The notes under the pieces were generated by a model. The model had not been told where the DNA came from and ran no database searches. It saw nothing but the letters and a program-made list of their open reading frames with translations. DNA of 5,607 nt from Nitrospirae bacterium GWC2_56_14 (lineage in GTDB: Bacteria > Nitrospirota > UBA9217). The DNA lies in the NCBI GenBank assembly GCA_001803705.1, contig MHDY01000014.1, positions 16,740-22,346 on the forward strand, in the 5' to 3' direction. The translations under genes were made by a program, and so were the position numbers. Positions 1 through 5,397 of this stretch are shown here, in pieces (within the stretch, counting starts at the first letter, position 1; each line of letters starts with the position of its first letter).

Positions 1-497
1 AGGAGAAGAAGGAAACCCGCAGTCGGGTTCGGGGTGGTAGGAACAAAGACCGTCATAAAGACGCCGGTGAGCCCCAATTCCTCACCCTGAAGGCAGCCGG
101 TGATGAATCCCACGCTGTAGCAGCCCTTCCGGGGATATTCGACCAGGCCGACCCCGTGAAAGTTCTGCTTCATGGAAAAGGTATCCATGATCTTTTTCAT
201 GGTGGAATAGACGCCGCGCACCAGCGGGACCCGCTGCATAAGATTGTCGCTGTAGCGGACCAGATGCTTGCCGATATAGTTGGCGGAAAGGATGCCGATG
301 AACATCACGAACAGGATCAGCGTAATGATGCCGAGCCCCGGGAACTTCAGTCCCAGCAGAGAGCCCGGCAGATCGCCCAGCATCCCGTCAATGATCCCCA
401 GGAGACCTGAAAGCACATAGTAGGTTGCCCATATGGGAATGAGGACGAGCAGCCCGGTAATGAAGTATTTTTTAAAGGAATCCTGTATTTTTTTCAC
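1..497 (-). CDS. DUF502 family inner-membrane protein, 3' end cut off by the window
   Basis: The minus strand reads 165 codons from a GTG start (495-497) to the window edge without a stop. The protein begins MKKIQDSFKKYFITGLLVLI, has two hydrophobic segments (about residues 11-33 and 54-74), and then carries hallmarks of the DUF502 family: VPLVRGVYSTMKKI (residues 90-103), VEYPRKGCYSVGFITG (119-134) and VFVPTTPNPTAGF (150-162). Family members are usually about 200 residues, so some 35-40 C-terminal residues lie outside. The family is a widespread, poorly understood inner-membrane protein; its function is not established and I assign none. The frame stays open upstream of the GTG to a TGA near 570, but only rare-type starts such as TTG occur there, and the conserved N-terminus fits the GTG. 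No Shine-Dalgarno precedes the GTG; a promoter-like TTGCAA-N17-TAATAT ends seven bases before it. It lies 118 bases after the cytochrome gene and is probably transcribed separately. Confidence 0.9.
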   Translation of the reverse strand, partial: MKKIQDSFKKYFITGLLVLIPIWATYYVLSGLLGIIDGMLGDLPGSLLGLKFPGLGIITLILFVMFIGILSANYIGKHLVRYSDNLMQRVPLVRGVYSTMKKIMDTFSMKQNFHGVGLVEYPRKGCYSVGFITGCLQGEELGLTGVFMTVFVPTTPNPTAGFLLL

Positions 498-504
498 GAG
501 GTGT

Positions 505-533
505 ATATTACTGATTTTACTACGTTGTTGCAA
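505..533 (-). promoter_or_regulatory. Sigma-70-type promoter for the DUF502 gene, possibly giving a leaderless mRNA
   Basis: On the minus strand TTGCAA (528-533) is followed after exactly 17 bases by TAATAT (505-510). These are close to the TTGACA and TATAAT consensus. Only seven bases (ACACCTC) separate the -10 hexamer from the GTG start at 497, so the expected transcription start falls on or next to the start codon. There is no purine-rich ribosome binding site in between. The promoter fit is seen directly; leaderless translation is inferred. Confidence 0.55.
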
Positions 534-615
534 GCTTTTTTTCGGAAAGCGCTTTGATGGGGCGGGGGCGGATCACGTGCAGGGACAGATCAGAGGTTCG
601 GGAATGATACGGGAT

Positions 616-1305
616 TTAATGCGATCGAATGAGGCCCGCCAGGGAGTCGATCTGCGGCATGGTCAGCGGCCCCCCGGACGATTCTGCAAAACCCGGCATG
701 GACGCTCCCGGGACGCCGAACGCGATGGCCTTCCTCACGGCAACAGGAGCGTGAACCGAATTTAACAACGAATCCTTGTGGCAGAGATAACACACCGCAT
801 CGTAAAGCTCCTGCCCCTTTTTTGTCCCGATATGGGTCCCCACATGGCATTTTGCGCACACTCCCGTAAACATCAACCGGAGCTGTCCATGATCGTATTC
901 CCGGTGCACGATCGTGCCACGGACAGTAAGGATGTGCGGTTCCGACGCGCTGTCGGTCATGATCTCTACGATCTTGACTAATTTCCCCAGGTTGCCGTCT
1001 GTGTCCAGCAGGACCGTGAGCATTGCTGTTTCCCCGGGCGCAACGGTGCGTCGGTCGATGGAGGCCTCCATATAGACGCAGGTGGCCTCGACCGACAGGA
1101 TATGCAGGGGCCGGCCCAAAGCGTTCTTCAAGGGGATGGTGAATTGATGCACGCGGCCTTCGGAAATCGGGCCGAACTGATGCTCAATTCGATCGAAGAC
1201 GGGGTGATCGTCCCCGCTTGCGCTCCGAAAGGCGGCAAGGACGAGCAGGCCGGAGAGGATCAGGACCGGGATCCGGTGAGATCGTTTGAGAGAGGTGTAA
1301 CTCAT
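616..1305 (-). CDS. Exported DUF1573 domain fused to a C-terminal cytochrome c with two CXXCH motifs
   Basis: The product is 229 residues from the ATG at 1303-1305. I prefer this to the in-frame ATG six bases upstream because AGGGGA then sits five bases before it, while the upstream ATG would have the G-run touching it. Residues 5-31 form a signal peptide (basic SLKRSHR, then a hydrophobic stretch, likely cleavage after ASG). Residues about 36-132 match DUF1573, an Ig-like periplasmic fold (FGPISEGRVHQF, NALGRPLHIL, VAPGETAML, DTDGNLGK). The family's usual SCGCT-like motif is here TCVYM, with one cysteine (C76). The C-terminus has CAKCH (150-154) and CYLCH (172-176), then ASMPGF (201-206), whose M203 is the expected sixth ligand of the second haem, and LTMPQIDSLAGLI. 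The second motif with G-x-x-LY in front is a classical class I cytochrome c; the first is an additional probable haem site. It is probably an electron-transfer protein in the periplasm, last in the chemoreceptor-rhodanese operon. Partner unknown. Confidence 0.9.
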   Translation of the reverse strand: MSYTSLKRSHRIPVLILSGLLVLAAFRSASGDDHPVFDRIEHQFGPISEGRVHQFTIPLKNALGRPLHILSVEATCVYMEASIDRRTVAPGETAMLTVLLDTDGNLGKLVKIVEIMTDSASEPHILTVRGTIVHREYDHGQLRLMFTGVCAKCHVGTHIGTKKGQELYDAVCYLCHKDSLLNSVHAPVAVRKAIAFGVPGASMPGFAESSGGPLTMPQIDSLAGLIRSH

Positions 1306-1331
1306 GGGCATCCCCTGCAGGAAAGACTACA

Positions 1332-1359
1332 GGCATGCGACCGCATTGGGCCGCATGCC
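1332..1359 (-). other. Perfect 8-bp inverted repeat between the rhodanese and cytochrome genes
   Basis: GGCATGCG (1332-1339) and CGCATGCC (1352-1359) are exact reverse complements around a 12-base spacer, occupying almost half of the 64-base gap between the two genes. Neither strand has a T-run after it, so it is not a standard intrinsic terminator. In a shared transcript it would form an intercistronic stem-loop ending about 26 bases before the cytochrome start codon. It could protect or process the mRNA, or bind a protein as DNA; the sequence does not say which. Confidence 0.5.
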
Positions 1360-1369
1360 CGCTGGAACA

Positions 1370-1822
1370 TTATTCCACAGGATAGCCTTTTGCCTTCCAG
1401 CCCGGAAATCCGTCGTTCCGGTACCAGTCGACCTTGGTATGGCCGGCCTTGATGAGCAAAACCGCCGCTTTATAGGACTTCCAGCAGCGCGGTCCGTTGC
1501 AATACACGATGATGGGCTCTTTCTTGTCCGAAGGAAATTTGCTCAGATCGAACTTGTCTTTTGACGCATCGAAGTTGACGGCGAGCTCGCTCTTTTCGTC
1601 ATAGGGCGCCGCAATTGCCCCGGCAATGTGGGACTCCACATATTCGGCCTTTTTTCTCACGTCATAGATCTTGATCTTGCCGTGGTTCGCCTTGACAAAA
1701 GCGTCATCCACCACGGTTGCTCCCTTGAGCGACTCCGGTGTAAGCGGTTTTTCCGCCATAGCCGTCGATGCGCCCAACGCCATGATGCACACGACTGCCA
1801 AAACCGATATCTTCTTCAACAT
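1370..1822 (-). CDS. Exported single-domain rhodanese-like protein
   Basis: The start is the ATG at 1820-1822, preceded by GGGAGG and a five-base spacer; the frame extends five codons further upstream, but that start would lie inside the ribosome binding site. The 150-residue product opens with a clear signal peptide (MLKKISVLAVVCIMALGASTAMA, cut before E24), so it should work in the periplasm. It has the rhodanese landmarks in order: YDVRKKAEY (53-61), HIAGAI (65-70), the active-site loop YCNGPRCWKS (107-116) with presumed catalytic C108, and GFPGW (138-142). Rhodaneses carry sulfane sulfur as a cysteine persulfide and transfer it to acceptors such as cyanide or thiols; the true acceptor here cannot be told. 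A second cysteine, C113, followed by tryptophan sits in the loop, a form I know from other exported rhodaneses. It lies 66 bases after the chemoreceptor and 64 before the cytochrome, as the middle gene of the probable operon. Confidence 0.92.
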   Translation of the reverse strand: MLKKISVLAVVCIMALGASTAMAEKPLTPESLKGATVVDDAFVKANHGKIKIYDVRKKAEYVESHIAGAIAAPYDEKSELAVNFDASKDKFDLSKFPSDKKEPIIVYCNGPRCWKSYKAAVLLIKAGHTKVDWYRNDGFPGWKAKGYPVE

Positions 1823-1888
1823 GTTTTCCTCCCACAAAATAAATTTGCAAACCCGCAGTTGCCAGCGCTTGAATAGTGTCTTGTGCCC

Positions 1889-4018
1889 CTAGACCTTAAA
1901 CGACCCGATCTGTTTCGTCAAGGACGCGCCTTGTGTTTCAAGGTTCAGTACGATCCCGTCAAGCTCTTCCGCATGGCTCACATTATTTTCGGATTGCTCC
2001 ATGATCGTCTGGATCGCCATGACGATGTTCGCGACGGTCTCTTTCTGTTCGTCCATGGCGGCGGCGATGGCCTTCATTCTCTGCGACGCCTCGGCCACTT
2101 CTTTTGAAAGACCGGCAATTTCCTGCGACTGCTGCGAGACCGATTTCTTCAACAGCCGGCTGTAATTTCTTTCCTGCTCGGTCGCCTTCAGGATGTCGAC
2201 CGATGCCGTGCTCTGTTCATCCGACGCCTTCTTGATCCCCTGCACCATGGAGTTGACGCGCTGGATGTTCTCCGTCACCTGATTAACGCCCTTCGACTGC
2301 TCCTCGATCGCCCGTTCGATCTTTTTCGCCATGTCGAGCGATGTTTTCGAGCTTTCGACGATCTTGTTCAGGGCGCCCTCCGCGGCACGGGAAAGCTGCA
2401 CGCCCTCCTCCACCCGCTCGAGGCCGAGTTTCGTCGAGCGTTCCGCGTCAACGACCTGTTTCTGCACCTGCTTTACCAGCGCTTCGATCTCCCTCGTTGA
2501 CTGCGCGGTCCTGTCGGCGAGGCCTTTAATCTCTCCCGCCACGACCGCGAACCCCTTGCCGTGTTCACCCGCCTGCGCGGCAAGAATGGACGCGTTCAGG
2601 GAAAGCAGGGTCGTGGTATCGGCTATCTCGTTGATGACCTCCACGATCTTTTCGATCTCTTTGGACCTGGTCCCGAGATCGCCCACGAACCCCGCAATGG
2701 AGAAGACCTCTTCCCGGATCCGCGCTATGCCGTCCATCGTTTTTTTCACGGCGCTCAGGCCCAGTTTCGAGGCGTGTTCCTGCACGGTGTCGGACAGGAC
2801 CGCCTGTTCTTTCGAGTACGAGCCGATCTCCCGGATCGTCCTGGTCATCTGCACCATCGTGGCCGATACGTCCTCCGTTTCCCCGAAGAGCGTTTCCACG
2901 CTGTTCGCCACCTGCTTGATCGATGCCGCTATTTGATTGATGGAGGAACCCGTGCTGTCCGTCAGGTTATCGAGCTCTCCGGCATGATTGGCGATCTCCA
3001 CGACAGCGGCGGACATTTCATAGGACGCCGCCGAAGCGCCCTCGGTGAATTTCTGGAGCTCCTCCAGGTCGCTGGCAACGGTCCTTATGGAAGAGGACAT
3101 TTCCTCGATGGACGTCGAGGTGGTCTCGATCGCCTCCATCTGTATTTTCGCCGACTCCTGGACCAGCTTCGAGGAGCGCTTGATGTCGGTTGACGTGGTT
3201 GAGACGTTTTTTGTCACGGCAAGCACGCCCCGCACCATGGACTGCAGACCCTCGATAAACACATTGAACCACCCGGCGAGGTTCCCCATCTCGTCCTTTG
3301 ATCTGATGTCCAGCCGCTTCGTCAGATCGCCGTTGCCCCGCGCGATCTCCTGGATCGTTTCAACGGTTTTGTTGATGGGGAGGGAAATGGAGCGAATGAT
3401 GACGATGCCGAAGAAAAGGAATACCGCGCCCAGGACGACCGACAAGGTGACCACGGTCCTGTTTATGGTCGATACGGTCTTCGTCCTTTCGATATTAAAT
3501 GCCTTTACCGCTTGTTCCTGGGTCGCCGCCATTTTATCGATCGATTTATACAAGAGCGGCTTATAATCGTAAAATTCGTTCACCAGTTCCGCGACCTTTT
3601 CCGTTTCGGCGCTGAAGTACGCCGCTTGAAGCCTGACGGCCAGTTCCTTAAAACCGCCGTAGCCCTTTTCGAAATCCGCAATCTCATTTTTGAGCGTTGC
3701 GTCGTTCATCCGCGTTTTCACACCGCTCCATAGCCGGTCGATCTCCGCCACGGACATTTTGAGGTGCTCGCCGGAGCCGATGGGAGCGACCATGTCCGCC
3801 ACGACCGCGGCCATGCGATATTCCACTTCCCTGAGCAAAAGCTGGATCTTGCGAAGATCGTCGAGGGGGACCATTTTCCCCGAATAGATCTCTTCGAGCG
3901 TCAGGATCTGGTTATTGCCCATCGAGATCGTCAAGATCGCAAAGGCGATAAACACCAGAAGCGCAAGGCTGATCACGAATTGAACCTTGTGCGATATTTT
4001 CATGCTCTTCAGGAACAT
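1889..4018 (-). CDS. Methyl-accepting chemotaxis protein with periplasmic helical-bundle sensor, HAMP and a long signalling domain
   Basis: The start is the ATG at 4016-4018, with AAGGAG six bases upstream; 39 extra in-frame codons further upstream lack such a site and would bury the promoter. The 709-residue receptor has TM1 (about 12-32), a periplasmic all-helical region of about 150 residues resembling the four-helix-bundle MCP sensor, TM2 (about 188-208), a HAMP domain (about 209-262, with ARGNGDLTKRLDIRSKDEMG) and a cytoplasmic coiled coil. The hairpin tip (about 464-498) reads TTTLLSLNASILAAQAGEHG, then KGFAVVAGEIKGLADRT. The tip centre, E485, lies about 220 residues from both the HAMP end and the C-terminus. 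Probable methylation sites include TSIEEMSS (302-309) and AIEEQSKG (570-577). The C-terminus (QIGSFKV) has no NWETF-type CheR/CheB tether. It should pass a periplasmic signal to CheA/CheW or a chemosensory-like pathway; no che genes are in the window. It probably heads an operon with the rhodanese and cytochrome genes. Confidence 0.95.
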   Translation of the reverse strand: MFLKSMKISHKVQFVISLALLVFIAFAILTISMGNNQILTLEEIYSGKMVPLDDLRKIQLLLREVEYRMAAVVADMVAPIGSGEHLKMSVAEIDRLWSGVKTRMNDATLKNEIADFEKGYGGFKELAVRLQAAYFSAETEKVAELVNEFYDYKPLLYKSIDKMAATQEQAVKAFNIERTKTVSTINRTVVTLSVVLGAVFLFFGIVIIRSISLPINKTVETIQEIARGNGDLTKRLDIRSKDEMGNLAGWFNVFIEGLQSMVRGVLAVTKNVSTTSTDIKRSSKLVQESAKIQMEAIETTSTSIEEMSSSIRTVASDLEELQKFTEGASAASYEMSAAVVEIANHAGELDNLTDSTGSSINQIAASIKQVANSVETLFGETEDVSATMVQMTRTIREIGSYSKEQAVLSDTVQEHASKLGLSAVKKTMDGIARIREEVFSIAGFVGDLGTRSKEIEKIVEVINEIADTTTLLSLNASILAAQAGEHGKGFAVVAGEIKGLADRTAQSTREIEALVKQVQKQVVDAERSTKLGLERVEEGVQLSRAAEGALNKIVESSKTSLDMAKKIERAIEEQSKGVNQVTENIQRVNSMVQGIKKASDEQSTASVDILKATEQERNYSRLLKKSVSQQSQEIAGLSKEVAEASQRMKAIAAAMDEQKETVANIVMAIQTIMEQSENNVSHAEELDGIVLNLETQGASLTKQIGSFKV

Positions 4019-4024
4019 GCGTTT

Positions 4025-4030
4025 CTCCTT
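4025..4030 (-). promoter_or_regulatory. Shine-Dalgarno site fixing the chemoreceptor start
   Basis: AAGGAG on the minus strand lies six bases before the ATG at 4016-4018. It decides between this start and a 39-codon longer reading of the same frame, which has no comparable site and is not chemoreceptor-like at its N-terminus. Confidence 0.85.
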
Positions 4031-4051
4031 TAGGCCGCAACCGTGGGAGAT

Positions 4052-4080
4052 AGTGTACCGGAAAGCCGTCCCTTTGGCAA
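4052..4080 (-). promoter_or_regulatory. Sigma-70-type promoter for the chemoreceptor operon
   Basis: On the minus strand TTGCCA (4075-4080; five of six consensus bases) and TACACT (4052-4057; four of six) are separated by exactly 17 bases. Transcription would begin near 4044, giving a leader of about 26 bases that contains the AAGGAG ribosome binding site. I see no sigma-28 flagellar-type promoter, so the receptor need not be co-regulated with the flagellar regulon. Prediction from hexamers only. Confidence 0.5.
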
Positions 4081-4364
4081 AGAAAAATGGAGGTATTCTT
4101 TTTCGCTCGATAGTTAAACCTGAAGAACAAATCAAGAGCTTGGAAGGGATTCTGATGAATATATTTGAGGAAGATGGGCCGGCGGGTTTTGTATCGAAGA
4201 GATAGGATCGTGCCGTCCGGGAAGGTTGGGGTGCAGAGAGCAGGTTTATGCATCCCGCGCTGGTTTCCGCGGGTTATGACGTGCTACAGGGTCCTCTCGC
4301 GGTGAGCGGCCGTTTGCGACGATATTCCACAGCCTGTCCTGCTGGAACCGTGATCGTCTTCTCT

Positions 4365-4997
4365 TCAGTTCAGGGGGTGGATGAGCCCGCGTTTTAAGGC
4401 GATGGATACGGCGTGGGACCGGCTTGTTGCTTCGAGTTTATGCATGATGTTCTGGCTGTGATAATAGACGGTCCGTTCCGTGATCCGCATGATCCGGGAG
4501 ATGTCCCAGGTGCACTTGCCCTCGCTCATCCACTGCAGCACTTCCCGCTCCCGTCGGGAGAGCGCTGTTGTTTCTTTTTGGCTTTCGTCTTGTGTGGCCC
4601 GGGAAAGGGCCTGGCGGAGATGCGGCAGGGCGTAATGCAGAATGATTTCGGACCGGCTGCGGGAACCAGGGGAATTTTTTCCGGGAAAGATCAGCCCGCG
4701 TTCTGTTGCTACCAGGAGCCTCTCGCTGCGGGCGGTATGCTGTCCTGCTCCTGCGTCCCCCGCACCGGGGAGCGGGTCCCGAGCATCGGTCCGGCACTGA
4801 AGGATCCCGGGGATATCGAAGCACGTGCCCCCTGCATGGTCTCCTTCGCTGTAGGGAAGGTCCATCCAGTCGCTGTCCGCGGTCAGCAGCTTGAGTTTCT
4901 GGACAAGCCGGTGGAACGCGCTCAAGGTTTCGCAGTTCAGGCTCTCATGAATGATCTCGATCAGACCGTTGGCATCTTTTTTCGACAGTTCGTACAT
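4365..4997 (-). CDS. LuxR-family transcriptional regulator with a degenerate or shortened sensor domain
   Basis: The 210-residue product starts at the ATG at 4995-4997, with AAGGGGGT nine bases upstream. The C-terminal 65 residues are a clear LuxR-type (GerE) helix-turn-helix: LSRREREVLQWMSEGK (146-161), WDISRIMRITERTVYYH (164-180) with the recognition helix about 173-188, and KLEATSRSHAVSIAL (187-201). Residues 1-40 (MYELSKKDANGLIEIIHESL and on) look like the first helices of the autoinducer-binding domain, and RSEIILHYALPHLRQAL (115-131) like its last helix. Between them, residues about 45-110 are rich in G, A, D, P and R and show none of the conserved Trp/Tyr/Asp acyl-homoserine-lactone pocket residues I would expect. 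The domain is also shorter than usual, where whole proteins run to roughly 230-250 residues. I tested the other minus frames over this stretch and found no better continuation. It is probably a DNA-binding regulator whose ligand sensing is lost or altered. No luxI-type synthase is present. Targets unknown; the chemoreceptor operon is the nearest downstream candidate. Confidence 0.82.
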   Translation of the reverse strand: MYELSKKDANGLIEIIHESLNCETLSAFHRLVQKLKLLTADSDWMDLPYSEGDHAGGTCFDIPGILQCRTDARDPLPGAGDAGAGQHTARSERLLVATERGLIFPGKNSPGSRSRSEIILHYALPHLRQALSRATQDESQKETTALSRREREVLQWMSEGKCTWDISRIMRITERTVYYHSQNIMHKLEATSRSHAVSIALKRGLIHPLN

Positions 4998-5006
4998 AGC
5001 GGATTT

Positions 5007-5014
5007 ACCCCCTT
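5007..5014 (-). promoter_or_regulatory. Strong ribosome binding site of the LuxR-type gene
   Basis: AAGGGGGT on the minus strand, one base from the ideal AAGGAGGT, lies nine bases before the ATG at 4995-4997. It supports that start. Confidence 0.6.
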
Positions 5015-5093
5015 GGAATGTCCGACTGCTATCCCTTGAACAACGAGCTTGAAAATCGCCCCTGCAACAAACTATGCACTCTCTTATGGCCTA

Positions 5094-5122
5094 TCTGTAA
5101 CAGCTTTCCAATTGGATTACAA
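5094..5122 (-). promoter_or_regulatory. Weak promoter candidate with overlapping palindromes upstream of the LuxR-type gene
   Basis: On the minus strand TTGTAA (5117-5122) and TACAGA (5094-5099) are 17 bases apart, matching the consensus at four and three of six positions. The spacer holds the perfect 10-base palindrome TCCAATTGGA (5107-5116), and CTGTAACAG (5095-5103), symmetrical around its central base, overlaps the -10 element. This would suit an operator, possibly for autoregulation by a CTG...CAG-binding LuxR-type protein. Both the promoter and the operator role are tentative. Confidence 0.3.
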
Positions 5123-5155
5123 CCGGGGAAACCCTAATTCTTCGTACTTTTTCCC

Positions 5156-5222
5156 TGGTATCAAGCGGATGCCATAAGTCCGCCACGAGCAAAGCGACCT
5201 GCATTCCCGGCAGGCGTCACCA
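5156..5222 (+). other. Possible structured RNA: two hairpins closed by a short outer helix
   Basis: Read on the plus strand, TGGT (5156-5159) can pair with ACCA (5219-5222) around two hairpins. The first is GCGGA (5165-5169) with TCCGC (5179-5183) and a 9-base loop. The second is CCTGC (5198-5202) with GCAGG (5210-5214) and a 7-base loop, extended by a CG/CG pair beyond a bulged A. The strand joining them is CACGAGCAAAG. The topology and the joining strand recall the class I cyclic-di-GMP (GEMM) riboswitch, whose joining strand contains ACGCAAAGC, but the outer parts do not match that consensus as I know it. The strand cannot be fixed, since the hairpins also exist on the minus strand as the leader side of the LuxR-type gene. 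The pairing is seen; function is not established. Confidence 0.3.
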
Positions 5223-5318
5223 TGCAATTATTTGATAAATTGATGCTTATTTACAGCAGGAAGGATTTTATCAGAGAAGGTACTTTGGATGGTCTGCACG
5301 GAAGTTTTCCACATACCC

Positions 5319-5348
5319 AAAAAAACTTCGCCTCAGCTCGGCTTTTTT
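5319..5348. terminator. Terminator-like hairpin flanked by A and T runs
   Basis: Seven A bases (5319-5325) precede GCC (5330-5332), a 7-base loop, GGC (5340-5342) and six T bases (5343-5348). On the plus strand the T-run follows the stem directly; on the minus strand a run of seven T follows after four bases plus the stem. It could therefore stop transcription in either direction, including read-through from the receiver-domain gene. The GC stem is only three base pairs, so this is a weak call. CTCGGC (5337-5342) can instead pair with GCCGGG just downstream. Confidence 0.3.
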
Positions 5349-5397
5349 GTTTTGCCGGGATTAGAAAGCTTATCCTGACCAAAACAAAAACCTTGGA

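Larger units (their letters stand above)
4019..4364. other. Intergenic gap of 346 bases between the LuxR-type and chemoreceptor genes
   Basis: No convincing gene is present. The part near 4019-4080 holds the chemoreceptor promoter and ribosome binding site. Further away are two GC-rich hairpins: a 6-bp stem, CCCGCG (4254-4259) with CGCGGG (4268-4273) and an 8-base loop; and a stem of 8 bp with one bulge, TTCCACAG (4325-4332) with CTGCTGGAA (4339-4347), just after the LuxR-type stop. Neither is followed by a T-run on the minus strand, so a textbook terminator for the LuxR-type gene is not visible. I recognise no riboswitch class. Confidence 0.6.

Noticed and set aside
534..560. AT-rich inverted repeat GCTTT/AAAGC after the cytochrome gene as a terminator
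   Set aside because: The stem is only five base pairs, the T-run lies on the wrong strand, and it directly abuts the DUF502 promoter.
1823..1888. Sigma-54-like promoter TGGCA...TTTGCAA before the rhodanese
   Set aside because: The conserved GG and GC are 13 bases apart, not the required 10.
2561..3193. Open frames of 201-210 codons opposite the chemoreceptor
   Set aside because: The minus strand encodes an unmistakable chemoreceptor here; these are antisense shadows with Arg/His/Gly-rich or Ser-rich translations.
3987..4205. Open frame of 72 codons on the plus strand covering the chemoreceptor upstream region
   Set aside because: The translation looks mildly protein-like, but it overlaps the chemoreceptor start and promoter antisense and matches no family I know.
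4254..4273. Hairpin CCCGCG/CGCGGG as terminator of the LuxR-type gene
   Set aside because: There is no T-run after the stem on the minus strand, and it lies about 90 bases past the stop codon.
4413..5039. Open frame of 208 codons opposite the LuxR-type gene
   Set aside because: It mirrors the GC-rich third positions of a real minus-strand gene with a clear helix-turn-helix; its translation is low in recognisable motifs.
5170..5185. Sigma-54-like TGGCG-to-TGGCA match on the minus strand pointing at the LuxR-type gene
   Set aside because: The GG-N10-GC spacing is right, but several consensus positions fail and the match is largely made by the GCGGA/TCCGC hairpin.
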